From Diphasiastrum complanatum (Eukaryota; Streptophyta; Lycopodiopsida; Lycopodiales; Lycopodiaceae), in assembly GCA_029204225.1 (NCBI GenBank), contig CM055092.1:19215222-19275221 (forward strand): a stretch of DNA of 60,000 nucleotides, in the 5' to 3' direction. Of this stretch, positions 44,922 through 55,569 are shown piece after piece (within the stretch, counting starts at the first letter, position 1; each line of letters starts with the position of its first letter). Both the position numbers and the translations under genes were made by a program. Below the pieces are notes generated by a model. It saw only the letters and a program-made list of their open reading frames with translations, was not told the DNA's origin and made no database searches.

Positions 44922-44933
44922 TGGTATCAAAGC
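44922..44933 (+). promoter_or_regulatory. PBS (tRNA-Met), one mismatch
   Basis: TGGTATCAAAGC follows GATCTGAAATCCTTCACA, which resembles the last 17 bases of the young copia LTR (GATCTGTATTTTTCACA). Almost all of this LTR is gone. Confidence 0.7.
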
Positions 44934-45503
44934 TATTGTGTTTCAGGTTATGAAATGATCAGCCACATTTAGCAAGGATTTGGAGGAGTTACCAATGTTA
45001 GAGCATGCTAGATTGAGTTCTACTCAAAAAATCAACATTTTTGCATATGTAGAATTGATCTTTTGTAGGTCAAAACTCGATATAGGGTTATATACTTGAT
45101 CAATTCCAATTTCACACTTGGTTTACTAGAATCAGATGATTTTTGGTGCATTAGGAAGGTCTCATTGGAAGGTACAAAATGATATATCAAGTTTTTAAAA
45201 ATTGCATGTAGAATTTGAGATATTCAATTTTTAATCTTGATTGGATCTCTAGTTTGTGAGGTTACTAAACTTAATTTGAGTGTGTTTCAGTCTTATTAAG
45301 TGGCAAGAATCATTAGATTGAGGATAGATCATAGGTTGATCAAGATTTCACTATTCTATGTGTTGATTTTCTAGTTAGAAGTGCTAGAAGAGATTTGAGA
45401 GGTTCCATATCTTTGTGATTTCTTCTTGAGTTCATTTGTTGACATTCAAGAGAGTGCTTTGTGCATTGGAAGAGGTTGAAAGAAAATATCAGGTCACTTC
45501 AAC
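44934..45503 (+). other. Leader of the 45.5-kb copia element
   Basis: About 570 bases of noncoding leader, half the length of the leader in the young relative. No long internal repeat was seen. Confidence 0.55.
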
Positions 45504-46373
45504 ATGGCTACAAGTGGAGGCTTTATGTTGGAGAGTAATGTTAGGCTTACCTCAATCAACTATTTTACTTGGAAGGTGAGGATGGCGCCCTTATTGGAGA
45601 TGAACGAGTTGATGGAGATTATTGCAGGTGTGGAGGAGAGACCTCAAGCACCTCAAGATCAAGTGAGGTATGACAAGAGAACAAAGAAAGATCTACATGT
45701 GATTAAGATGAATGTTACCAATGAACTTCTCAAGGAGATTGGTAAGTGCACATCATCTTTGGAGGCTTGGGAAGCTTTGAATAAGCTTTATGAATCCAAG
45801 TCTACATCAAGAGTGCTTACTCTTAGGAGGCAAATCTTTCAAATTTTGCAAAAGAAGGAAGAGAGTAGACATTCTTTTGTTATGAGGGTTAAAGCATTCA
45901 ATGATGAGTTAGCATGTATTGATGAAAGCATTAAGGAGGTAGAACTTGTTCAAGTTATACTTAATGGCTTGTTGGATGATCATGCTAATCTTGTTCAAAG
46001 TTTTGCTATTCAAAAGACTATGCCAAGTATTGTGGACTTGCAAGAGATCTTGGTGAAAGAGGATTATAGGCTTCAATCAAGAGGAGGTGGATCTACATCA
46101 ACATCTCAATATGAAGAGGATGCTATGTTCATCAAAGGCAAGTTCAAGGGCAAAGGCAAAGGCAAGTGGTATAAAGGGCAAGATCAAGGTGAGACTTCCT
46201 CTTTTGGAAAACAGAAAGATAAGTCAAAGTTAAAATGCTTTTATTGTGAAATCATTGGGCATTTTGCAAATGAATGTTTGAAGAAGCAAAGAGATGAAGG
46301 TAGCAAGCAGATCAACTTTACTACTAATGATGAGGATCTAGGTGGTGGTGATTCTCTTTTGATGTGTTCTTAA
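45504..46373 (+). CDS. Copia gag (intact frame)
   Basis: 289 aa from MATSGGFMLESNVRLTSINY, closely similar to the gag at 8487 throughout: VRMAPLLEMNELMEIIAGVE, IKMNVTNELLKEIGKC, TSRVLTLRRQIFQ and LNGLLDDHANLVQSFAIQ. The knuckle is CFYCEIIGHFANEC near residue 250. It ends at TAA 46371, then a one-base deletion shifts the protease into another frame. The gag itself is uninterrupted and could make a capsid protein. Confidence 0.88.
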   Translation: MATSGGFMLESNVRLTSINYFTWKVRMAPLLEMNELMEIIAGVEERPQAPQDQVRYDKRTKKDLHVIKMNVTNELLKEIGKCTSSLEAWEALNKLYESKSTSRVLTLRRQIFQILQKKEESRHSFVMRVKAFNDELACIDESIKEVELVQVILNGLLDDHANLVQSFAIQKTMPSIVDLQEILVKEDYRLQSRGGGSTSTSQYEEDAMFIKGKFKGKGKGKWYKGQDQGETSSFGKQKDKSKLKCFYCEIIGHFANECLKKQRDEGSKQINFTTNDEDLGGGDSLLMCS

Positions 46374-46642
46374 AGTCCAATATCAAGTGAAGGTGACAAA
46401 GATTCATGTGGATTGATAGTGGAGCTAGTTCACACATGACTAGTCACAAGAAGTTCTTTACTTCTTTGGTCACTTATGATGGTGCCAAGAAAGCAATTCA
46501 CATGGCCAATGGTGGTGAGTGTGTGATTGAAGGTATTGGTTCAATTCCTATTTGTCATTCTACTAATAAGAAAGCAAGACTTGATGGTGTTCTTTACACT
46601 CCTTCACTTTCAAAGAATTTGCTAAGTGTTGGTACATGGTAA
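46374..46642 (+). pseudogene. Copia protease, frameshifted
   Basis: MWIDSGASSHMTSHKKFF with the catalytic Asp, then AIHMANGGECVIEGIGSIPI and DGVLYTPSLSKNLLSV. It is one base out of frame with gag and loses frame again at 46640. Confidence 0.85.
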
Positions 46643-47178
46643 AGTTTAGTGGTGATGCTTGTTTCATTACAAAGGAAGAAATCTTGGTTGCTAGGGGCAA
46701 TAGACAAGGTAGACTTTTTAAGCTTGATGCTTTTGTTATGGCTAACAAAAAGGATGGAATGAAAAAGGGGATTGGTTGCAACTTTCCAAAGTCACCTTTT
46801 GGCATCAATAAGATTGATGGATCTTATGCAAAGTCTAACAAGCTTCCTTATGCTAGATCTAGGTCAACATCTAATATGCTTCTTGGAGATGCTCATCTTT
46901 GTGCTAACTTGGCTAGTCTTGAGGATAATGATGGTGTTTCAATGGTTTTTCATGGCAAGTGCAAGCATGCAAAAGGTAAGGAAAGAGCTAATTTCATCAA
47001 TGGAGGTGGTGAAGGTTCTTCCTTGGAAAAGATTGTTGCTAATGATTTCTTTGATCATATGGAAAAAGATGTTGTTAGGTGCATGCATGAAGGAGGTGGT
47101 TCTTCTACATTATTTTGTGATGAGTCCAAGAAAGTCATTTTTGCAGCAAGTGGAATCACATGTCTTCATAAAGAGAGT
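46643..47178 (+). pseudogene. Pre-integrase start followed by an unrecognised coding stretch
   Basis: VKFSGDACFITKEEILVARG and GRLFKLDAFVMANKKDGM are the normal protease-integrase spacer. Where the HHCC integrase domain should follow, the frame stays open as PKSPFGINKIDGSYAKSNKL, NLASLEDNDGVSMVFHGKCK, SLEKIVANDFFDHMEKDVVR and STLFCDESKKVIF. None of this matches copia domains seen elsewhere in the window. It is cut at 47178 by the Tat-2 LTR. It may be another replacement module in a non-autonomous element. Confidence 0.5.
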
Positions 47179-47271
47179 TGTTGGCTGATTCTGACGAATC
47201 CCCAAGATACTCCTACAGAGCAACTCAAGAGCACCTCTCACCTTAGACCGAGGAGGTCTCTTCTGAGAAGA
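47179..47271 (+). repeat. Left LTR of the Tat-2 element, first part
   Basis: Begins TGTTGGCTGATTCTGACG and matches 56903-56990 with few differences. At 47271 it is interrupted by the 4015-bp insertion, and it continues at 51292. The last five bases (GAAGA) are that insertion's target duplication. Confidence 0.82.
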
Positions 47272-50200
47272 TGTTAGCCGATATTTTCGCACAGAAAGTC
47301 GGGCTAATATTGAAGTTTAAGTTTGCAATAATTGAAAAAATCGGCATGTAAAACCCGGTTATTAGAAAAAAAAATCGGCACAAATTTACTTTAGAATTGG
47401 GTCCCAGCCCGCCCTAAAGTGGCTAGACACAGTTTAAAAGTAAGAAACTGACTTTCGAAAAAATCGTCAAAAATATTTTGTGCTCAATTTTTGTAAAGAC
47501 CGAGCAAGAGTGTCGGTCCACCTAGAATCGGGTCCCAGCCCGCCCTAAATGAGGCTAGAGCAAATTTTGCGGCCTTATAAATGGCGGGTAAATATTTTAC
47601 GGCTTTTCAAAAACATGGCCAATTGTAAAAAAAATAGCCGGTATGACCGTGCTAAAATCTCACCATGTACAGAGTCCATTTTTACTAATATAAAATCACT
47701 CAGTGTATTTTTCAGGGAAACCGTGTTGTCGTGGGAGCCCTAGTCATGAATGCCGGAAAAGTCAACCACAGAAGAAAAAACCGAGAAAGAAAAGTATCGG
47801 GTAAAAACGGGACGGGAAATAAGGATTCAGTGTCAAGGAGTCACAAAAACCCTAACGGCAAAGTTTGGGCAATTTACGGACAATTAACGAAATGTGTGGG
47901 CCAAGTGGTTACCCAACAGGCCAAAAACCCAGACAAATGAGCAGTAGGCGCACGACCCTTGAAAAAACGAAGAAAGGCCAAAAACGAAGGTACCCAAAGA
48001 AAAATGAAGGCCGACTACTAAAAATAGGGGTTGAAAAAGGGCCTCACCCAAAATTTGGATAATAAATGCCAAAACACCTTAGAGGCTATAAAAATTGAGA
48101 GGTACACCCACTAGCCATTGACATTTTGAGCTTCTAGGGTGTACAAAAGGGGAAACTTGAATGGCCTCCCTAGCCTTTGACAAAAATGGCATCTTTGCTA
48201 GTTTTGGAAGAGAGCCTTGAATGCACCACTCCCCCACTCTGTTATGGAGGCCACTAGGTGTACTATCAAATGGGTTGAGGACAAATGGCAAAGAGGGCCT
48301 GAAGGTCATGAAAATTGGTAAAGCCTCATTTTGAAGGGGAGCACTTGGGATTTACTATAAAAGGAGGCCACTCTTTGAGTTGGATTATAGTTGGATGATA
48401 GTTGGAATTTTGGATAATGAGATGATGTTAATAGTTGCTAAGTTGAGAGTGGAGAGTTTGATGAGTTTGATGTGATAGTTTTGATGTGATGTTGGTTGAG
48501 AGTCTTTTGAAATGTGAGCTCGTTTGCTTAAAGGAGCCTGTTGTTTAGTTCTGTTTCATGTCTAATGTTGCTCAATGTTAGTACCTTGTAGATAGTTGTT
48601 TGAGGTTAGTACTACTGTGATGTTAGTTGCTTTGTGTAGTACTTGAGATTGGAGGCTTACAATGTGTATTAGTGAGTTTGGAAGTGATGCTAACTTTGAG
48701 AGGGATTTGAGATTACTTATCCCATGTCATGTTTGATTGAAGGTCCGTAGTGTCTACAATTGGGTGTTTGGGAGTGATGTTGTGCTTGAGAATGCTTGAA
48801 TGTTGAGTGATGAGCTCTACTTTGTTGTTTTAGTTCCACGTTAGTTGTTTAACATGTGAAAGGGGCGTTTGATTAGTTGAAATTGAGTGAATCATGGTAT
48901 ATGATTGGAGTTGGTTGCATGTCATTGTGAGTTGCGTGATTGTTGATTGTTGTTGATGGAAAGTAGTTGGTTATCTATTGATACCTAGTTGATGAATTGA
49001 TTGATTGGAAGAGGTTGTCATTGCCCTTGTTAATTGATGGGCAATTGTTAGTGGATGAATTGTTTTTTGTTTGACTCCAAGTGAGAGTGTGAAGCAATGG
49101 TTGACAACTTGACTACTTAGATTGGTTGTTTGACGGCCATAGCATGAAATAACTTGCAGTTGGTTGAGTTTTAGTTGGCTGTGGGTGACTCGTGGAGACC
49201 ACAAATGCATTGAGTGGATTGAACGAGAGCATTACGTATAAGCACCTGGCAAACCAAGAGAACTTCGATGGCACCTGTGATTTGCCCTACCGACATGCGG
49301 TCTGTCACGGAAGTTCTATAGTCGTCCATGGCGGAAAATCAAAGATTAGACAAGTCTCATCATTGTTCACACCTGACTACGGCCCTGCAACAATGGATTG
49401 AAGCATGGTTCGAGGCCCCCAGACCCTGCTGACCTGTGGATTTCTAGAAGGTTTCTGGCCCTACTACAGCGCAACTCATTGGAAGGTTTTGGAAGGGTTC
49501 ACAACCTGCTGTTACAACGCATTTTTGGAAGGAGCCAGACCCAGTTGACCTCACTAAGGCCTTGATAGCTCGCTACATTGAATACTAAAAGTTGTTGGAA
49601 GCTGTCTGCGCTGTTTGCTTGCGATTTACCTGCTGTGTAGCCTACCTGTCCACGACCTCCTATCTATGCCTACCTATTCGCTAACCACCTGTTACAGCTC
49701 CTCGCTGTCTACCAAATCAACTGCCTACGTCTGCCTAGCTGGTTTCAGCCTCCCATCGCTGTTTCTAAGCAAAAAATCCGACCTCTGAGTAGAAAATCAG
49801 ACATGTTGGACATATTGCGACCTGTCCACAGATGCGAGCATTGCCCATAGTCACATAGCAGCTGTCTACGGCCTACAAAGCTTGTCTGCAACCCATCTAC
49901 ATCAAATTTTTTGTTGTGTCAGATCATTCTAAACGTGTCTTGCCTTCTGTGGCCCTGCCAGGCCTTGTCAATTCTCGTTGGAGCCTTCTCAAGCCCATGC
50001 GGCCCTGTTGTGATCTGTGGCCTGCTCTGTTTATGAGACTAGCTGTTGTTTTGGGCCTGCGACATGCTTGTGCCATATCTGCCTGCTTACTGATTTTTGT
50101 AGTGCCCTGTGGATCCTTCCAATGACTTTTGGCAAAGTTTTTGTTCTCTGATCTTGCTACCTATTCAAGTATCGGCATAAAACGACCAAGTGCAAATGGC

Positions 50201-51286
50201 CTTCTGAAGATCGAAGGCAAGGCTACCTCAAAACAAAAATGGCATTCATGACTAGTACTTCTCCGATTACCGGTCACCTATGCTCGCATTGAGGTATGGG
50301 TTTACCTCACAACGATTTTTATTCTCGTGTTTACTTGCTTTGAATTGGAATGTGGGTGTTTGACGTTCGTACTTGCTTTCGCTCATTGAATGAATGATAG
50401 GATACTGAGAATTCATTGTGTAACTGTATGAGGACCTAATCATTTCAATAATTCCGCATTTTCCATGTCCCTATCGGGACCTAAATGATTGTGATCCTTT
50501 TCTTGAACAAGTAGACATTGAAGTATCAGATCTATGCGTATTTGTGGGTTTACCGGTAGTATGAACTCAGAATCACTTGCTTGCAATGGGAATGTTGTTT
50601 GCTTGAGTTCAGTAATTGCAATTACCTAACTAGTGAATGGATTGTCGTACAGTATGGTCGATTGTGCATTATAGTGAATCATTTTTAGCACAAATTCGAA
50701 TTCAGTTTGGAATCATAATATTTTATAAACAAATGCGGCATGGCTAATTAGAACAATGAGTGCCTATTTCCAACTCGTTTAGTGAAAGTGTTAAGTAAAT
50801 AACTTTGTTTCGTACTAATTTAGAATGTGTTGTACGGAGAGAACCATAGGTTGGGTAGTTAACATCTTGTTGAGTTAGATTTATTAAACGGCTATATGGA
50901 ATCGTCAAGTTTTTGAAGTGTTTCTTACGTTTTTTTCCATTATGAAGTGTATTAATTGGACCCGACCTCTGTGAAACACCAAAGCAGGCCGTCCACCATC
51001 CGCGGTTGAAATACACCGCCTTGGTTAAGCATCACACTAGTCACACCCGCCGTCGGTATTGTCTAGCGAAATACCTAGACCTCACTCCCTCCTTGCAACC
51101 GTATCTCTAAGAGCCTGGAAAACTCTCATCGGTTGGGAAGCACGGGGCAATAGAGAAGGCCATCAGGGTTAAAAGTGGCAAACCTCTGTTGCTCACGTAG
51201 GGCTGAACCGCCATTAGAGGTGGGGCCCCTTGACCCTTTTAGGATGTTTTGGCTGGACCAACCCCCTACCGAAAATGGCCCTAACA
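47272..51286. mobile_element. 4015-bp LTR-like insertion (solo LTR or non-coding LARD) with GAAGA target duplication
   Basis: The insert starts TGTTAG and ends CTAACA (perfect 6-base inverted termini with TG..CA). It is flanked by GAAGA at 47267-47271 and 51287-51291. The uninterrupted copy at 57 kb reads straight through with one GAAGA, which proves the insertion. Inside there is no Gag or Pol motif and no obvious direct repeat of its two ends. TATAAAAGG at 48356 suggests an LTR promoter. A 20-base phrase GGGTCCCAGCCCGCCCTAAA occurs twice (47399 and 47529). A very long solo LTR is the simplest reading; strand cannot be fixed with certainty but the TATA box favours plus. Confidence 0.82.
48356..48364 (+). 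promoter_or_regulatory. TATA box inside the 4-kb LTR-like insertion
   Basis: TATAAAAGG in the context GGATTTACTATAAAAGGAGG, about 1.08 kb from the left terminus. It would make U3 about 1.1 kb and R-U5 about 2.9 kb if the insert is one LTR. Confidence 0.45.
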
Positions 51287-51291
51287 GAAGA

Positions 51292-51905
51292 CGAGACTAA
51301 TGAAGACTGAGAGCCGAGTATAAGAGCCGAGAAATGCTAGTTAGGAATGACAAGCAAGAACTGTGTAAGCCTTGTGGTGAATCCCGAAAGATGGAATGAC
51401 CATGTAGGAACTAGTATTTCTAAGCAAATGTAATAAATGCAAGTAGCCCTTAAAGAAAATAGAGTGAGCCACCTTTTGATGGTGACCTCTAGTGGAGAGC
51501 ATTATTCCACTTGTAATTTGTGAAATGTGGAAATTCCACTAGGATGCCACCTAAGGAGCTCTCTTGCTTATTTAAGGGACTCCCTCTTTGTGAAGAGGAG
51601 CTTTTTGTGAATTGTATTAGCTCCATGCTGAAATGAGAAGAGCCTTCACGAGTTTGGTGCATCCATGGAGTTCCTTGATCATTCTCGTTTCTTGAGTGAT
51701 GCATTTATGATCTTGCCCTTCCCTCCTTTTGTGTGTGGTTGTGGATTGTAGAGTGGATTAGATTTGCTGCTTTCGTAGAGTGGATTAGCTTCTTTTCTTG
51801 TTTGTGGAATAATGTAGGAACCAGCATTCAGGTAAACTAAATAGGCTAGATCTGTGGTATAAATCTTGCATATTCTCTGACATTCCAGTTTTTGATATTC
51901 TTGGG
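51292..51905 (+). repeat. Left LTR of the Tat-2 element, continuation (right border approximate)
   Basis: 51292-51415 matches 56991-57118 closely (GACTAATGAAGACTGAGAGC, GAAATGCTAGTTAGGAATG, GGAACTAGTATTT). After that the other copy is truncated, so the rest is assigned by position only. It includes a TATTTAAGG promoter-like site near 51570 and the 70-bp block shared with 44187-44257. Confidence 0.6.
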
Positions 51906-52201
51906 GTGTCCAAGAATCAAAAGGCTGGTTGGTTTCTTGATTCTTGGACTCCTAAAATGTTGTAGATTAGTTCTTGTTTCTTGTTTTGTCAATTTATGCA
52001 AGTGTAGCTCAGTGTTAGTAAAATGCAAGCTCTGATTCAGTTCGTTTTAGAGTAGGTAGCTGTAGAATCTTCAAATGTTCATTTGGGCTGCACTCTGATC
52101 TATGAATGAGCGTTCTTGGCTTGCATCTATGTATGAATGTAAGTGCGTTCAAGAGAGTTCGACCCTGAGTAGTCCTTTGACAGGTAGGACAAAAAAATAT
52201 A

Positions 52202-52474
52202 CTACAACGACAATCTGTTCCCTTCTGCCTGGTTTGGCATTGTAAGATCAAGAAGACTTCTAATGAATGTCATGAAGCCTGGTAAAAGGTAGAATACCAA
52301 GCCGTAGAAGTTGTAAGCAAGAAGAAAAAGAACCGTAGTAAACAGATCCTCCGAAGCTCTGGATCTGTAAACCTCAGGATCTCCAACATTTGGCATCGTT
52401 GCCCATTGAATTCCAACACCTTCTACATCAGAAACCTGCAACTTGTTCACGTCCGCCCGTCCCCTCATAATCAC
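52202..52474 (-). CDS. Open reading frame resembling a captured host-gene 3' exon
   Basis: A clean minus-strand frame of about 90 codons: VSDVEGVGIQWATMPNVGDP, EVYRSRASEDLFTTVLFLLA, then the hydrophobic YNFYGLVFYLLPGFMTFIRS, ending QAEGNRLSL and TAG. The hydrophobic run of about 28 residues looks like a membrane segment. There are no stops, codon use is mixed and the protein-like pattern is strong, unlike its decayed surroundings. The 5' side stops at the minisatellite (52476), so any upstream exons are absent. I do not recognise the family. It resembles a gene fragment carried inside a retrotransposon, with the sequence below 52202 as possible 3' UTR. Confidence 0.5.
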   Translation of the reverse strand: MIMRGRADVNKLQVSDVEGVGIQWATMPNVGDPEVYRSRASEDLFTTVLFLLAYNFYGLVFYLLPGFMTFIRSLLDLTMPNQAEGNRLSL

Positions 52475-52475
52475 A

Positions 52476-52710
52476 TCTCAACCAGAGCACCCCCTGCGTT
52501 GAGATCTCAACCGGAGAGCTCATGTCCAATCTCAACCGACGCATTCTATTGAATCTCAACAGACACACACTCTCTCAGATCTTAACCGACGATCATCCGT
52601 TACATCTCAACCGACAGCAATTTATTGAAATCTTGACCGACGGTTTCCACTCAGATCTCAACTGACGGAAGTCGCTCAGATCTCAACCGACGGGATCCGC
52701 TTCTAATCTC

Positions 52711-52748
<38 letters not shown>

Positions 52749-53365
52749 CCAATCTCAACCGACAGCCAGTGTCAGATCTCAACCGACGGAAGTCACTCAG
52801 ATCTCAACCAACGGGATCCACTTCCAATCTCAACCGACGGCCACTCATTGAAATCTCAACCGACGGCCACTCGGTGAAATCACAACCGACGGGGCCCTGA
52901 GAAATCTTGACCGACGGCCGTCAATAAGATCTCAACCGACACCATCAGTCAGATCTCGACCAATGCTATCAGTCAGATCTTGATCAATGCCATCACTTAG
53001 ATCTCGACGCCATCAGTTAGATCTTGACCGACGCCATCAGTCAGATCTCGACCGACGCCTTCTGTGTCAGATATTGACTGACGTTATCAATCAGAGCTCG
53101 ACCGACGTCCTCAGTTAGATCTCGACCGACGCCATCAGTCAGATCTCGACCGACGCCTCCTGTGTCAGATCTCGAATGATGCTATCAGTCAGATCTCGAC
53201 CGACGCCCTCAGTTAGATTGCAACCGACGCTATCAGTCAGCTCTCGACCGACGTCTCCTGTGTTAGATCTTGATCGACGGTTTTCGAACAGATCTCGACC
53301 GAGAAGTCCCTATCAGATCTTGACCGAAGGAATTCAATCAGATCTCAACCGAAGCAATCAAGTCC
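52476..53365. repeat. 35-unit minisatellite, core ATCTCAACCGACG
   Basis: About 35 units of 23-27 bases. Each has a conserved 13-base core (ATCTCAACCGACG, later ATCTCGACCGACG) and an 11-13-base variable tail, most often CCATCAGTCAG. The first half has A in the core and varied tails; the second half has G and more uniform tails, so the array grew in at least two phases. A (CA)n run has expanded within unit 10. Many units contain the BglII site AGATCT. Confidence 0.93.
52712..52746. repeat. (CA)n microsatellite within the minisatellite
   Basis: About 17 CA units grown from the core variant CTCAACACAC. Confidence 0.95.
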
Positions 53366-53902
53366 ACCACAACTGACCACCCTCTCACCACCTTACGACG
53401 GCCCACAGACTCTTCCACTGCAACCTATCACCATCTTAGCCGAACCGCATCCATGCCAAACAATGAGCACACCAGCCATCAGATACCACACACAGCATTG
53501 CTTCCGCATTTTCTTTGCATCTGTCGTGCTCTACCTTCATTTACATCTGACTCCGTCTATCCTCATTTGCGTCTGATGCACTCTGCCTTACACACATTAC
53601 ACCGCAACTGATTGCATTGCATCGCATAAACCCAACCTTCCACCTCCATCGCATACCGTCACAACAGCTCTCCACCCAACCACATTCGTCCGTCGCAGCC
53701 GCATATAGACCGCATTCATCTGCACTACGACTACCATCGGTCACCTTCACCGCAATCCAATCCCATTATTCCTTCACCCGTATTCCAACCCCATCCATCG
53801 TTGCCTTGTAGTAACCACCATCGACCACTGACATCACCATCGACCGTTGACATCACAATCGACCGTCGCAACCGTAATCGCCCGCAAATAACCGCAACCA
53901 CT
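53366..53902 (+). other. Pyrimidine-rich stretch before Tat-2 gag
   Basis: C-rich text with short direct repeats (CATTTACATCTGACTCCGTC-like at 53538 and 53567; CATCGACCG(T)TGACATCAC at 53820-53865). Several short frames are open on both strands, but none shows domain features. Probably leader or early gag linker of Tat-2. Confidence 0.4.
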
Positions 53903-54620
53903 GATGATGAATATATGAGCCTGAAATTAACTATGTCTGATGCCATTAAGGAAGAAGACAAAGGATCAGATGTTGACGAATCCAGGGAAAGATGAGCACC
54001 ACGTGCTCCTATCCATGAGTCAAAGCCGATCGAGGACACCCGAGATCAACTTTGGAAATCCCAGTTGGAGTTGCTTGATAAGCAACATCAACTATAGATG
54101 GAGAAACTCACCAATGAGTTTCAAGCTACCCTGAATCTATCCAAAGTAGTATGTCTGGTCATTCAAACCCTGCACAAGTACCTTATAGACGAAAAACAAT
54201 ATAGTGCCCACACTGCCGGGCTACGCATCCTGTTGATGCTTGTCCTTCATATCGACCTATCCAAGCACATATAGTTTAACAATATGAAGAACAACCGTCA
54301 CAATCTGGAAATGCGATCACTTATCATGAATATCCACCTGAAAGTCCAGAACCACTAGCCATACAAGATGGCTATGCAGTTATACAAGGACCATTGCACA
54401 CCAGATGTTTCACCTGTGGTGAAACCGGCCACTTCATGGTTGACTATCCAGTTAAGACCCAGTACCATGCTGAGTGTCCCGACTGTATCAGAAAACACAG
54501 TTTCAAAGACTGTCCAAAGCAACCAACTAAGATGCTACTTGTCCGTCACGTCAGTTATGAATCACGATAGGATCCTCACGACAATAACATGAGAACCATG
54601 GCAACCGACAGTTAAACCTG
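53903..54620 (+). pseudogene. Tat-2 gag, C-terminal half with three zinc knuckles
   Basis: DDEYMSLKLTMSDAIKEEDK parallels AMDDAIREEDEDSDDE of the first gypsy gag. A TGA near 53992 and a TAG near 54094 interrupt a coiled-coil-like LWKSQLELLDKQHQL/MEKLTNEFQATL. Knuckles follow in changing frames: CPHCRATHPVDAC (54215), CFTCGETGHFMVDY with the last Cys lost (54406), and CPDCIRKHSFKDCPKQP (54475). The capsid domain upstream is missing. Same family as 4480-6360. Confidence 0.72.
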
Positions 54621-55539
54621 CTGCTCAATCGAGAAGTTTCTTGCCAACTTCTACATTACCGCACAATACACCAGCTCTATAATGAAAACAGACAATATGA
54701 AATGAGTCCTTGTTGAAAGAAAAGCAAAACCAATATTCTGTCATCTACTACAATGTCCAATCAAGAGCAACCTCCAAAGGGAATTGACAGTTTTTCTCCC
54801 CTTCTACAACCTCAAATCTGTTTGTCTTTCCACATGCTGATAAGATTCAATGTGCCAATACAAAATATTTCTCAGATTCGGAAATCCAGATAGAGATTCG
54901 GTTCTGAATCTCTTGTTCACAGAGGTCCTCATGACATAGTACCTCAATAATACTTGCATCTCAAGCTATATCTTACAACATCTGCTATCAATGATGGTAG
55001 ATTTTAGCGTCACGCACCCTGCCTTGTTTTGACAAGGGCATGTTAGAGTAAGTCACATTACTCTACAAAACAACTGAAATATTGCAACTATCAAGGTACA
55101 TTATCAATGTTGATGAATGCAAGTTTTGTTCGACAAGTGCTATACAGTTCTCACTCTCTATAACATTTGTTTATTTCCTTGTTTCTCTTCACCTGTTTTG
55201 TGTGATTGATTTTTGCTTGAGGAATAGCTATTGCATGAGAGTCTTTTGTAGAGCATCTCCAGAACACATTTTCATTCATCTATCCATCTTCATATTTCCT
55301 TGTATAGCAGTTTAGAATTTTTGAGAATATGAGAAGTACATGTCAAATTAGAGTTGATTCCTGCATCTCATTGCCATATTATTTTTTGAGTCAACTGCAG
55401 CAAGATCGAAACAAATTTAGTTAAAATTTGTTCAATCTTTAGTCCAGTCGCATGTTCAACGAGTTTCAACTACGTGTTCCACACACCGATCCAATCTTGA
55501 GCATGAACAGTTACTAGCAACAACATCCCCACCAACATA
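54621..55539. other. Unassigned stretch of Tat-2
   Basis: No convincing protease, RT or integrase motif, although these would be expected after gag. Open frames (for example 55082-55315) are hydrophobic and lack conserved patterns. Confidence 0.4.
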
Positions 55540-55569
55540 TTTTTTTTTTTTTTTGGGGGGGGGGGGGGG
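55540..55569. repeat. T15G15 homopolymer junction
   Basis: Fifteen T followed immediately by fifteen G, then GAGAGAGAG. It may be a genuine simple repeat or an assembly or sequencing artefact. Confidence 0.85.

Noticed and set aside
52476-53365. CRISPR-like pattern (constant core, variable spacer)
   Set aside because: Cores are only 13 bases and degenerate, tails are 11-13 bases and often repeated, there are no cas genes, and the DNA is plant nuclear. It is a minisatellite.
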